The notes under the pieces: model-generated | Told to the model about the DNA's origin: nothing | Databases searched by the model: none | What the model saw: only the letters and a program-made list of their open reading frames with translations | Made by a program: the position numbers and the translations under genes | DNA from: Arion vulgaris | Lineage: Eukaryota > Mollusca > Gastropoda > Stylommatophora > Arionidae | DNA length: 64,000 nucleotides | Direction: 5' to 3' | NCBI GenBank assembly: GCA_020796225.1 | Contig: CM036754.1 | Coordinates: 71,013,940-71,077,939, forward strand | In this document: positions 25,601 through 33,541 of the stretch, one piece after another | How the letters are laid out: each line of letters begins with the position of its first letter | Numbering within the stretch: the stretch's first letter is position 1

Positions 25601-28600
25601 AGATGGCTCCACGAGGGAATGAATGTGGTATCTTTAGCATGAGAGGCAAGCATCTAACTTCTACGCCACAGAGACTCCATATCTTCATTCTATATTCTCT
25701 CCAGTCATGCAATTTGCACCATACTAACAATATGGCCAGTACATATTCCATAGTTGAAAGAACCAGCACCTTGTACAGAATGACAAGCAACCGCTGCTCA
25801 ATATTAGCAGCTGTCATGACTCATTGCAGTCAGACCTTTACATGCCTTCATAATGATATGGAAATTGGTAAAGTGGGGTAAATTGTGCTGCAGATACAGT
25901 TCAGCTGGTATGCAAGCTCACAAATATCAACCCAGGGAGGAATGGATGCGGTGCTTTCAATATTCAGGAACATCTTTTGACCATCCGATAAAGTTTACAA
26001 AGAGATGAATCACTTAGCCACGGATGCAGATGTCAAGGCCATCATTAACGAAAACTGTAATGATGCTGTCGTTGTGATTTACCAGGATGGATCGGTAGTT
26101 CGCCACCAAAAGTCTGCATAGACCTTCTCTGCAAGCTCATACAGCAGAAAGATGAAGGAAGCCAGTGGTGAATTTAGTATGACAACAAGTAGCGTAACAA
26201 TGAAAGTGCTGGCGGTGACTAAGGCACTACTCTGGCTGGAGTCACAAAACTACACTCATGCGTGCACACTGAGTTATTCCTTGAGTATGATTCAGAAGGT
26301 GAAGGCTGGTTTGGTGCACAGACAATGGACTGAATTACTGCTAGTGTCAACAATTCGCAGAATGACATTCATCTTCGCTCCGAGGCACATGGGTGTCGAT
26401 GACATTCAGAGAAACAACAGGCTCTACCACTATCTCGGGGAGTCAGCCAATAGATAGAGCTGACATTCTACACACCCTCATAGAATGTGGCCACAAAGAG
26501 ATCCTTTAAAACCAATCCATATCAACTGATAGATTGCAAGAGCTTGGATTGAAGATTGGAAAAGACAGAAAAAAACAGCACAACAGGTACATTTGTAGGC
26601 TCATCAAACAACATCGAACAGGTATGGTTAGTCACTGGAAGCTATTGGAGATATTGCGAAGAGATCGGAGCACCTATGAAAATGTCTGGAGTACAATGAA
26701 GATACTCCGAACTGAAACATTCTCGTATATATATCATTACATTTTTATAGCACATGTTTATTATACTTTTCCATCATTTCACATTAGAAACACCAGTAAT
26801 TTATAGCAAATGAAAAGAAAAGTGAATAGTTATGTATTATTTGATGTCATGTAGATATACATAACAACGAGGATTGACATCATTTTGAATTCCTCCTCCT
26901 TCCTTCCTCTTGCCTTTCAAGCCCCTGTTGGGGCATAGGCACTCACCTAACTCATGCTAGTTCATGGTTAGCTGGATTTTGTACCCAAAGTTTTTTTTAC
27001 TGGATTGGGTAGTCAGTCCCAAGCCAAACCCGACAGCACTCGAGGGAGTCATCTGGATCTCAGCTCCTTTTTTGCCCACTCAAGCGTATTGCATTCAAGT
27101 TGCTATAAGAGTATTATAGGTGAAGACATCAGGAGGACAATTGTTATACAACTGTTCATTTTAAATTACATAAGAAGATATGAATGTTAACAGAACTGAA
27201 TAATTTATATTGGTTATTGAAGTGACATCATAAAACACCTGGAATGGCCATATGTGTCAGAATTTAATATCAAATCTGCAGTACCAATAGATGCCTCCAT
27301 TGGATACTCTGGACCAGATGGTAACATGTGATAACAAGTACAGACTTGGGGAATAAGTACAGACTTGAGGAACAAGTACAGACTTGGGGAAGAGACCAAG
27401 AAAAATACAGCTGAATGTTAAAGAGAGAATGTGGTGAAAAGTTGAGACACCCAAGGAAACAACTGCACAAGATTACTAGCACGCAGTAAAAGAATGGGGA
27501 GACCAAATAATACCTAAGAGCATTACAGTATAAAGAACACTAGAAGAGAAGGTGAGAGAAATATGATGTTCGCCTCACACTCTAATGGTTGGTTAGTGTT
27601 TCCAGTGATTTATTCATATATTTTTAGTGATCCCTGAATTCAGGGTAAGTAAGTTTGAGTATCTATTCCTATTGAAGATGGATAATAACATATAGTTCCA
27701 GTGATCAAGTTGAGCATTTAAAAGTACCTATGCAGTTGAAAATAGACAAGTGCAGGCTGTAAAGCTACTATCCAAGCAAATTGTAAAATATGAATAGTTA
27801 AATGTAATTCTTACTAAACCAACCATCATGAAACAGCTGGGAGTGCAAACTGGGGGGAAAAGCTGTATAATGCAATTGAATGTACTTTGAAAAAAAAAAG
27901 GTATAGATATCGCAGCTTGGCTTTAAACACTAATAAATACACCTACATTCAATGGTTTACATTACAAAAAATCTTCATGAAGAATGCTTTGTAAGTGATT
28001 ATAGCAAAATGAATATAGAAGAAGAAATCACATACTTTGAGAAAAAGAAAGACATCAAGGTTGTAATAAAGGAACAGAAGATATCCAACAATGATGACCA
28101 TATTTTCTACTGGCACAAAAAGATCACAATTCTTCACCTCATGACAGGGTATCACAGATTAGACTTCTTTTTCTTTAAACGCTCCTCCATATTGACTTGT
28201 TAAACCACTCTTTGTGATCTGTACCTGATCTGAACCTAAGAGCGATTGTACATTGTGCCAGTTATGTGCCTACAAGTAGGTCAGCACATCCTATTTCTGT
28301 GATGCTTTTTATTTACTAGGGTAGCTTCCCTATGACCTTACCTCAGTCACCTCTTACAACATGCCTTGTAGGTTGCAGTGTTACTTTCCTTTGCTCCCCT
28401 TGCGAGCCCCAGTAACACACGGGCGACAAGTTAAACAAACACATGCACAGGCTTTTTTCGGTTTCCATACTATGCTTTTGTGCCAAGAGTAAACAAACTG
28501 TCATTTGCACAGTCAATATAGAGAGAAACTACCTTTATAGCCCTTAGACTTAAAGCCAAGTCATGAAGGTCCTACCTCTGTTGATGTTATATACTAGTCA

Positions 28601-29659
28601 AAGCATTGTAAAACTGACTCTACTCAAGACAGAAAATGTTATTCTAATCAATGTGTCGCAAGACTGAATTAATTAAAGACATAAATTATTGTCCTGGTAA
28701 AAAAAAAGACACTGGCGCTGGAAATGACACCTTGAGAAAACCCAAAGGGAATATAACAAAAAGTGTCCTTTCCTGGAAATCACAGGGAAAGCAATAGAGA
28801 GTGGGGTCTAAAAATGGTGGAATAGATTTGGAGAAAGATTAACTATATAAGGAAGACATTGAAGGGGCTGCAAAAGATAGGTTGACTTGGCATGAGTTGG
28901 TTGTGGGTCTATGTCCCAACCAGGGTCAAAAAGATACAGGATAGAGAGAAGTATTATCATAGTCAAAGCATTGTAGGCAAATGTTATCCCTCCCAACATA
29001 TACCAGTGAGAGTTGGAAAATATCTAAAGATACACAAAATAAGTTGAATACAATTGAAAATAGATGTCTAGAAAAAAAACAATGAACATAAAATGGGACG
29101 AAATCAACTATATATTTCTGGAAAATGATATATTTTGCATTTCACTTTAGTCACATACATATATCACTAACTGGGGGAAGGGGGTGGGGAATCTCATTGG
29201 CAAAGTCCACTACTGAAGGTTGTGGGTTTGAATCTAGACAAAGACACATGCAATTTTTTCATGAGATCCCTAGGATTGTTGTCAGAGCTACGGAGCAGAT
29301 GTTCTCGGCAGATGGCATGCCATTGCTGCAGGCAGGGACAGAGCCATATGGGGAAACCCGGTGTAATAATCTGGTAAAAACGGGGGGACGACTAATTTAC
29401 TAATTTGTATAACAGCTTAAAAGTTACCAACCTCAAGTTTGTGTGTGTATTCTTCCACAGCTTGATCATAGCGTGATTGCAATTCTTGATTAGAGTCTAA
29501 CAGGGCTTTGCCCAGCTCTGCCGCAAGAATCAAATCTCGCTCTTTCTGTGCTAACTGGGCATAGACATCGTCGTCTTCATTATTAACCTCTGCCCTAGGA
29601 AGTTCTTCTTCCTTTTCATTGTTGCCCATGGAATATTGCACTTCCCTCTCTTCTGACAT
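13409..29659 (-). CDS. BICD-related (BICDR/BICDL1-like) dynein cargo-adaptor gene, 9 coding exons
   Basis: Nine exons on the minus strand join in phase: 29659-29432, 25049-24837, 23544-23428, 21820-21674, 20873-19737, 17911-17782, 16096-15972, 15123 (or 15126)-14950 and 13615-13409. They give about 825 residues and a TAA stop. The start ATG has an in-frame TAG four codons upstream. Residues 1-235 are mostly heptad-rich coiled coil. Residues 36-60 carry [17 protein letters not shown], whose AAELG (46-50) is the CC1 box by which BICD, BICDR, Spindly and TRAK adaptors contact dynein light intermediate chain. Exons 2-4 resemble the BICDL1 coiled coil in order and register. The fifth exon (residues 236-614) is Gln/Ser-rich and low complexity and carries three SLFSEL motifs. 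The last exons encode an acidic stretch ([11 protein letters not shown]), a short helix and a basic-serine tail. It is longer than vertebrate BICDL1 (about 570 residues, from memory). CDR2-like or HAP1/TRAK-like relatives are the alternatives; the gene model is firmer than the subfamily name. Confidence 0.75.
13770..14115 (-). mobile_element. LINE-V C-terminal fragment
   Basis: The minus strand reads [21 protein letters not shown] and repeats the tail seen at 18030-18545. Confidence 0.75.
14139..14370 (+). mobile_element. Family D tail fragment joined to a LINE-X end
   Basis: 14139-14231 is the 3' part of D-short (CACAAAGAGTGATTAAAATT then GAACGCAAAGAAG). 14236-14370 encodes [20 protein letters not shown], the LINE-X C-terminus. 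Confidence 0.65.
14525..14888 (+). mobile_element. SINE-B copy with internal insertion
   Basis: The A box (GCAGTAGTGTAGTTGTTAGT), B box (GGTTCAATTCC) and family body run to about 14765. About 70 unrelated bases follow, then the family tail. Confidence 0.75.
14950..15126 (-). CDS. BICDR-like gene, coding exon 8 (tandem NAGNAG acceptor)
   Basis: This exon encodes 58 or 59 residues of predicted helix ([20 protein letters not shown]). The acceptor reads CCAGCAG|, so splicing can start at 15126 or 15123 and include or omit one Gln without a frame change. The donor is AAG|GTAAAT. Confidence 0.7.
15205..15472 (-). mobile_element. Family E element
   Basis: This is a full-length minus-strand copy, ending just before the SINE-C duplication at 15475. 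Confidence 0.8.
15490..15915 (+). mobile_element. SINE-C copy with perfect 15-bp TSD
   Basis: The head is TCTCTGTGGCGTAGAGGTTA and the tail GGTCCAATCAATCAATCA. It is bounded by TGATTCTAATCAGTT at 15475-15489 and 15916-15930. It lies in intron 7 of the BICDR-like gene, antisense to it. Confidence 0.95.
15972..16096 (-). CDS. BICDR-like gene, coding exon 7
   Basis: The acceptor TTTGTCAG|GC completes the split Gly codon left by exon 6. The exon encodes [20 protein letters not shown] and ends CAG|GTAGGT in phase 0. No domain is recognised. Confidence 0.7.
16230..16340 (-). mobile_element. Penelope-like 3' end fragment
   Basis: AACGTTTTGACCAAAAAGTA and TTTATCAAGCAAATGATA match the terminal segment of the element at 41645. 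Confidence 0.5.
16545..16860 (-). mobile_element. LINE-Q 3' end (uninterrupted reference copy)
   Basis: The minus strand encodes [20 protein letters not shown]. It gives the pre-insertion sequence for the copy split at 1275. Confidence 0.75.
17040..17520 (-). mobile_element. LINE-X C-terminal fragment
   Basis: The minus strand encodes [17 protein letters not shown], and upstream frames match the 44017-44530 copy. Confidence 0.75.
17782..17911 (-). CDS. BICDR-like gene, coding exon 6 (acidic)
   Basis: This exon encodes [18 protein letters not shown] and a run of Asp residues. The acceptor is TTATTTCAG|. The donor GATG|GTAACC leaves phase 1, which matches the next exon exactly. Confidence 0.7.
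18030..18545 (+). mobile_element. LINE-V reverse-transcriptase C-terminus
   Basis: An open frame of 131 codons contains [33 protein letters not shown] and [14 protein letters not shown], typical of the thumb and C-terminal part of non-LTR reverse transcriptases. It ends near a GATGATGATGA run. Confidence 0.85.
18655..18868 (+). mobile_element. LINE-V C-terminal fragment
   Basis: A second, decayed copy of the same tail, beginning GGTTGGAGAAGACCATTATG. Confidence 0.7.
18870..19555 (+). mobile_element. LINE-W C-terminus split by SINE-A
   Basis: Before the [23 protein letters not shown]. After it, in the same frame: [20 protein letters not shown]. Removing the SINE and one repeat copy would rejoin the frame at Asp-Thr-Cys. 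Confidence 0.85.
19009..19249 (+). mobile_element. SINE-A copy with perfect 11-bp TSD
   Basis: It is bounded by TTGACACCTGC (18998-19008 and 19250-19260). The tRNA-like A box is GTGGCCTAGGGGTTAGTG; the B box is degraded (AGTTTGAATCA). Confidence 0.92.
19737..20873 (-). CDS. BICDR-like gene, large exon 5 with SLFSEL motif repeats
   Basis: This 1,137-bp exon encodes residues 236-614. It opens with the end of the coiled coil ([20 protein letters not shown]), followed by a Gln/Ser-rich region. SLFSEL occurs at residues 348-353, 530-535 and 553-558, and a decayed copy, SLYSES, at 415-420. A small Cys/His cluster (CHHN...CSICC, about 371-385) lies between them. The acceptor is TTTCCACAG| and the donor ATG|GTAAGA. 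Confidence 0.9.
21374..21627 (+). mobile_element. Family E element with 8-bp TSD
   Basis: A full-length copy in intron 4 of the BICDR-like gene, antisense to it. TAAAAAGC is duplicated at 21363-21370 and 21629-21636. Confidence 0.8.
21674..21820 (-). CDS. BICDR-like gene, coding exon 4 (coiled coil)
   Basis: This exon encodes residues 187-235 ([15 protein letters not shown] to LLEQEVK), a strong coiled coil. The borders are TTATCAG| and AAG|GTATGT, both phase 0. Confidence 0.75.
22030..22376 (+). repeat. Old interspersed repeat fragment
   Basis: The block TTTCCTTATTATTAG...CATACAGG...CTACTTCAGAGGT also occurs at 8200-8255. The family was not identified. Confidence 0.45.
22388..22845 (-). 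mobile_element. D-long element with perfect 11-bp TSD
   Basis: It is bounded by TCTAATGTTCC at 22377-22387 and 22846-22856. It has the same head and GAAGAAGAA tail as D-short, with a different ~280-bp middle shared with 1275-1788. Confidence 0.92.
22905..23320 (+). mobile_element. LINE-U C-terminus
   Basis: The plus strand encodes [20 protein letters not shown] and then, after a stop, [15 protein letters not shown] and WRNCLQALC, a familiar non-LTR retrotransposon C-terminus. Confidence 0.8.
23428..23544 (-). CDS. BICDR-like gene, coding exon 3 (coiled coil)
   Basis: This exon encodes residues 148-186 ([18 protein letters not shown] then [14 protein letters not shown]). The borders are CTTATAG| and CAG|GTGTGT, both phase 0. 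The 'LxxDFxxxK' spacing resembles the BICDL1 segment LREDFRDK. Confidence 0.75.
23690..24690 (+). mobile_element. LINE-T reverse-transcriptase remnant
   Basis: Plus-strand frames give [19 protein letters not shown] (reverse-transcriptase motif A) and, further on, [20 protein letters not shown]. The catalytic FADD block is not preserved. It lies in an intron of the BICDR-like gene. Confidence 0.7.
24837..25049 (-). CDS. BICDR-like gene, coding exon 2 (coiled coil)
   Basis: This exon encodes residues 77-147, a charged coiled coil ([19 protein letters not shown]). The acceptor is CCATTCCAG and the donor AAG|GTTCGT; both junctions are phase 0. The sequence lines up with the BICDL1 segment following 'DKLEHLEQEKHEL'. 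Confidence 0.8.
25247..25677 (-). mobile_element. SINE-C copy with perfect 13-bp TSD
   Basis: It is bounded by CATATCTTCATTC at 25234-25246 and 25678-25690. It is full length and in the same orientation as the host gene. Confidence 0.93.
25691..25885 (-). mobile_element. LINE reverse-transcriptase thumb fragment
   Basis: The minus strand encodes [20 protein letters not shown] and MEYVLAILL, the segment after the catalytic core. Confidence 0.6.
25890..26770 (+). mobile_element. LINE-R fragment with a fuller RNase H domain
   Basis: The plus strand encodes [11 protein letters not shown] (start of RNase H), [20 protein letters not shown] (its end) and [20 protein letters not shown]. Internal stops break it. 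Confidence 0.75.
27220..27560. repeat. Old LINE-like stretch with a 20-bp triplet repeat
   Basis: AAGTACAGACTTGGGGAA-type units repeat three times (27335-27395). The surroundings look like a decayed LINE end. Confidence 0.5.
28162..28426 (-). mobile_element. Family E element
   Basis: A full-length minus-strand copy in intron 1 of the BICDR-like gene, in the same orientation. No clear target duplication. Confidence 0.75.
28700..29100 (+). mobile_element. LINE-Y tail and LINE-U fragment
   Basis: GACTTGGCATGAGTTGGTTG...CCAACCAGG is the LINE-Y end. 28985-29100 matches LINE-U at 22930. Confidence 0.6.
29165..29400 (+). mobile_element. Possible tRNA-derived SINE
   Basis: TCATTGGCAAAGTCC and GTGGGTTTGAATCTAG are spaced like A and B boxes. 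It is single copy in the window, so less certain. It lies just downstream of coding exon 1 of the BICDR-like gene. Confidence 0.5.
29432..29659 (-). CDS. BICDR-like gene, coding exon 1 (CC1 box)
   Basis: This exon encodes residues 1-76 and includes the AAELG CC1 box. The donor GAG|GTTGGT keeps phase 0 and joins HKLE to ELQQEK of exon 2, continuing the heptads. A better-looking donor (GTAACT) four bases downstream would break the frame. TACAG, 15 bases before the ATG, could be the acceptor of a 5'-UTR exon, so transcription may start further upstream. Confidence 0.8.
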
Positions 29660-30466
29660 GACTATGTTCTACATCTGTACATAGATTTGGAAGGTTGCCC
29701 ACTCAGTTCCTTCATGGTTTCAAATTAGGTGAGCATCATTTAGCACTCAAGCGTCCACACTTAATATGGAAATTATAATTACATTTCCAATTCAGAACCC
29801 TGCAGATAAACAAATAAATGACCTTAAATATAAAAATATATTTTCAGAAATAAAAAGTAAAAACGTCTTGACTGTTTATTACCAAAGAAAATAAAGATTA
29901 TTAATATTTGTAATATTATAACTCTACCAACATTGATTATGTTACAAATAAAAATTACGACACTGCCAATGCAACAAACATACAACATTCATGTTATGTA
30001 CATTATCTAAGTGATATCGTTAAACAAACAGAATATAAGTTTTAAAAAGACAGCCGTTTTGCTTCAAAATCTTGTCAAATAAAAACAGAAATTAAATATA
30101 GTGTTAAATTAAATATAGTGTTTTTTATTATTTTCCAAAGCACCTTCTTTAAAATCTATAATAAACATCCTTATAAAATGGGGTGTATCTTAGAATTGAT
30201 TGCATTTTACAACAACAGTTGTTAATTTTCTCATGCTTGGTACCACATGTTTTGTTTTTTACGTGGAACTACTGCCTCCAAGTCTGATAATTATTGCATT
30301 CTACAATTCCACTGGAGAATAAAGTGTTGCAGGTGATTTCATGTACTTTTGAAATGTGATGATGTTACCATTATTTAATTAGGACAACTGTCTGCTGACA
30401 CTTTGCAAATACATTTTGAAAACATCAACATCAAAATTTGCAAACTAGTATTAACAGCTTCTAAAC
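29660..30466. other. 5' flank of the BICDR-like gene, no element seen
   Basis: AT-rich. It may contain a 5'-UTR exon or promoter of the minus-strand gene; no core promoter motif was convincing. Confidence 0.4.
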
Positions 30467-30862
30467 CATAGGTTTCCAATGTGGATAGTACCGGCCACCC
30501 CAGTGAGCACTGAAGACTTCTAGGTGGGGTGGGGGCAGATAGATGGGTTCAGAAGCATGGGGGGTCAGGCGAGCTAGGGGTTGGTGGCTCCTTATAGAAG
30601 TAATTAATAATATGTTTTAAAATAAATTATTTTCATGATTTTGCGATTGAATAACTGTGTTCAAGATAAAGCACATATTGACCACTACTTTTTTAAAAAT
30701 TGAACGACATAAGCAGTAATGTATCATTAGTTGCTATTTACGTCGAAAATATCAAACTGCTTGAATGCGAAAAACTCTTATAATTGGGGGAGGGCGGGCG
30801 CGTTACAAAATGTATGTCTTACAAAGTAAGGGCGGTGGTTAAAAAATGTTTGGGAACCTATG
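30467..30862. mobile_element. hAT-type MITE
   Basis: The ends are inverted: CATAGGTTTCCAATGT on the left and the reverse complement of CATAGGTTCCCAAACAT on the right. The 8-bp flanks TTCTAAAC (30459-30466) and TTTTAAAC (30863-30870) differ by one base. It is 396 bp long with no coding capacity. Confidence 0.8.
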
Positions 30863-30962
30863 TTTTAAACTAATCCCAGAAAAAATGCAGCACTTGTTAT
30901 TGTTGCTCTCCCAATGTTCTTGATGATCAGAAGACAATGGAAGATATTATGGAACAATGAAG

Positions 30963-31440
30963 CTAACAATAGTTCAGATGAATCAGACTGAATGTGAAGT
31001 AGACTCTTGATATAAACTCAGAACCAATGCTTAAAAAAATTAGAAGAAAGCAACGAATAATATCATGATGATGGTATCCTGTTAGTTCCAAGAGACAATG
31101 GATGTAGCATAATGTCCATGGTGAATTTTGTTTTTGCTTTCTCCTGGCACATTTTATGTCAGCAGGTTGTCCGAGTCTCGCTTCGGTAGTTCTCAGAGCA
31201 TGTCTCCAACTGAAAATGTTCCCTGCAAGTTCCTCCCAGTCTAGTGTATTGGTGTCAAACAATGCAAGTATATGCCTTTGTAATGAAGGAAGGGTCGCTC
31301 CCCAACTCTTTTGCCACAAGTAAGCTTCCCGTACAGAATATCCTTGAGAATCTGGAAGTCATTCATCCGGATCAGGTGGCCCAGCTTACTTGGGTGACTT
31401 TGACTGATACGGGCTACTACGCTAGAAATATGTTAATTGC
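30963..31440 (-). mobile_element. LINE-W C-terminal fragment
   Basis: The minus strand encodes LFDTNTLDWEELAGN and WRHALRTTEARLGQ, equivalent to the LINE-W region around 19260. Confidence 0.7.
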
Positions 31441-31499
31441 TACTTTGTCACTTCATGAGATCACAAGTATAGCATGTGGAATACACTCATACTTTTCTC

Positions 31500-31740
31500 C
31501 TGCATTGTGTGTAGGGACCATTATTCGCTGGCAAAAATTAGTGTGCTCAGGATGCAGGCTCTGTACACAGCAATCTTGGTGTTGATAGTCAACATGTTAT
31601 TTTTTCCAATCTCTGCAATAGCCTGGCTACGGTTGTTGTGACCATGTAGATGCTTCTGTGCAGTTCTGCATCTAGTATGAGGTCTCTGGTAATGGCAGAG
31701 CCATGATAAACCGATGTTACACCCGTAATTCATAGCAACA
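31500..31740 (-). mobile_element. LINE reverse-transcriptase thumb fragment
   Basis: The minus strand encodes MLTINTKIAVYRACILSTLI, a standard post-catalytic segment of LINE reverse transcriptases. Confidence 0.7.
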
Positions 31741-31929
31741 GATGTTTATTTGCGCAGGTTGTGCACTTTTTCCCATCAAGTAGGTTTGTAAGGCTGATTG
31801 TGAGACTATTATCTTCACAGGTCAATGTGAATCTGGTCAGAGGTCTGAAGTTTGTCTTCTGATGTTGATGTCTCAAAAAAATAAAAAGAAAGTGATGAAT
31901 AATATATCTACTGATAAATACCACTAGGT

Positions 31930-33337
31930 ACTATTGTCGTCAGTAAATTGAACTCTATTATAATTAAAATATTTGTTCTATATATTTTAGTGATTCGTTC
32001 CATTTTTGTTCTTTATTAGAATAAAAGCCTGTTTTCCGGTTGATGACGCTGAAAATAGGTGTAGACATCTCAGAACTAAGTAATATGGTATTTTAAAAGC
32101 TATAAATATTGCTAGCAATATTGTCATATAAAACAAATTGCTAGCTAAATCATCAAAAAAAGCACACTAACGCCCTGGCATCCTTCACAGAGAACAACAC
32201 TGTAGTGGTGGCACAGGTAAATAAAGCTATTTCCATTTTATCATAACAGTTATCTGCTCTGGTACGCTTTTACAGCCTCTCACCACGGGTTTTGTATAAA
32301 AAATAAATAGAATATAGTAAAATTTAACTGCAGATTAGAATAATGAATGGATAACAGACATATCTTGCTTATAATTATATGCATATTGAGTTGACTTAGT
32401 ACTTACTTAACTTAGTAGTATGTACTTTTATTTTATACTATAAATATATGTATAGTAGTGTCACTGTATACATAATAATAACACTCATAATACTGTATTG
32501 TATACTAAGTATTATGTATACTATTAGTTATTAGATACTAACTGACAAAGAAGAGAAAGACTGACTCTTACTTAAGACTTACTTAAGACTTGAGACAACA
32601 AAGTCAAAAGCATTCTACATTTAATAGCTGCAATAATGAACCATATATTGATCATATCACAATTAGTAATTCTCCACAGACAAAACCGAGGAGTGTTTAA
32701 TTCTAAATATTTTACAGTAAGGAACCATCCATGATCCACAGTCCACCGTGTGTTCTGCTGTACTGTTCACTTGAACTGAACAAAAAATCAGATTATTTAT
32801 AAATTTATAATATTAATAATCTTTTCTTTAAAATATGACACTCGACTTATTTTTGTTGTCATTGATCATGGTATAAATTGTCTTAATCGTATAAACAAAC
32901 TAAAGATGCAGTCCAATGACACTTCTGCTCAAAATTAATTCGGGTTTACTCACCTAATTGCTCGTAATTAATCTCGCAGACAAAAAAACATTGATGGAGG
33001 AAAAGTGTTGTCGTTGTTCAGCACAAGCAAAAAGCAAACAGGAAATGGCATCGCATAGAATAATCGATAATAAAGGAAGGTTCTTAGTAATCTTAGCATT
33101 AAGCATATTAATTGTTACGCCAACTAAGTGAAAGTCTTATATGCTTTAATTAGTTTATACAAACCATTTTTAAGATTATATTTTGACGAGATATATTTTG
33201 ATATATCACAAAAATAATAATCAAACTGATTGCTGACAATGCTTCTGTAGGGTTAGCGTTGACCGACTTGGATCTGATTAGCATATACTTCGTTCGGCTT
33301 TGATTCCAAGTTTTTATATTTATAACACTTTACGAAC
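31930..33337. other. Divergent intergenic region upstream of BCAS2
   Basis: No repeat or exon seen, apart from TA-rich runs (about 32380-32530) and a short ACTTAAG duplication (32570-32600). It should contain the BCAS2 promoter; TTTATATTTATAAC at 33313-33326 is too close to the ATG to call a TATA box safely. Confidence 0.5.
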
Positions 33338-33541
33338 ATGGCCGGCGAAGTTGTTGTGGATGCTTTGCCTTATTTTGACCAAGGCTATGATGATCCAGGT
33401 GTTAAGGAAGCTGCCATAGCACTTGTGGAAGAAGAAACTCGACGATATCGACCAACAAAGAATTATCTTGATTACCTTCCAATTCCTATATACCACGCAT
33501 TCGAGACAGAAATAATAAAGAATGAAATGGAAAGAGTTCAG
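33338..33541 (+). CDS. BCAS2: BCAS2 exon 1
   Basis: This exon encodes residues 1-68, ending ERVQ with donor CAG|GTCAGT in phase 0. The most conserved block, [14 protein letters not shown], lies here. Confidence 0.97.

Noticed and set aside
29422..29431. Alternative donor GTAACT for exon 1 of the BICDR-like gene
   Set aside because: It scores better by eye but puts exon 2 out of frame; GAG|GTTGGT preserves the coiled-coil register.
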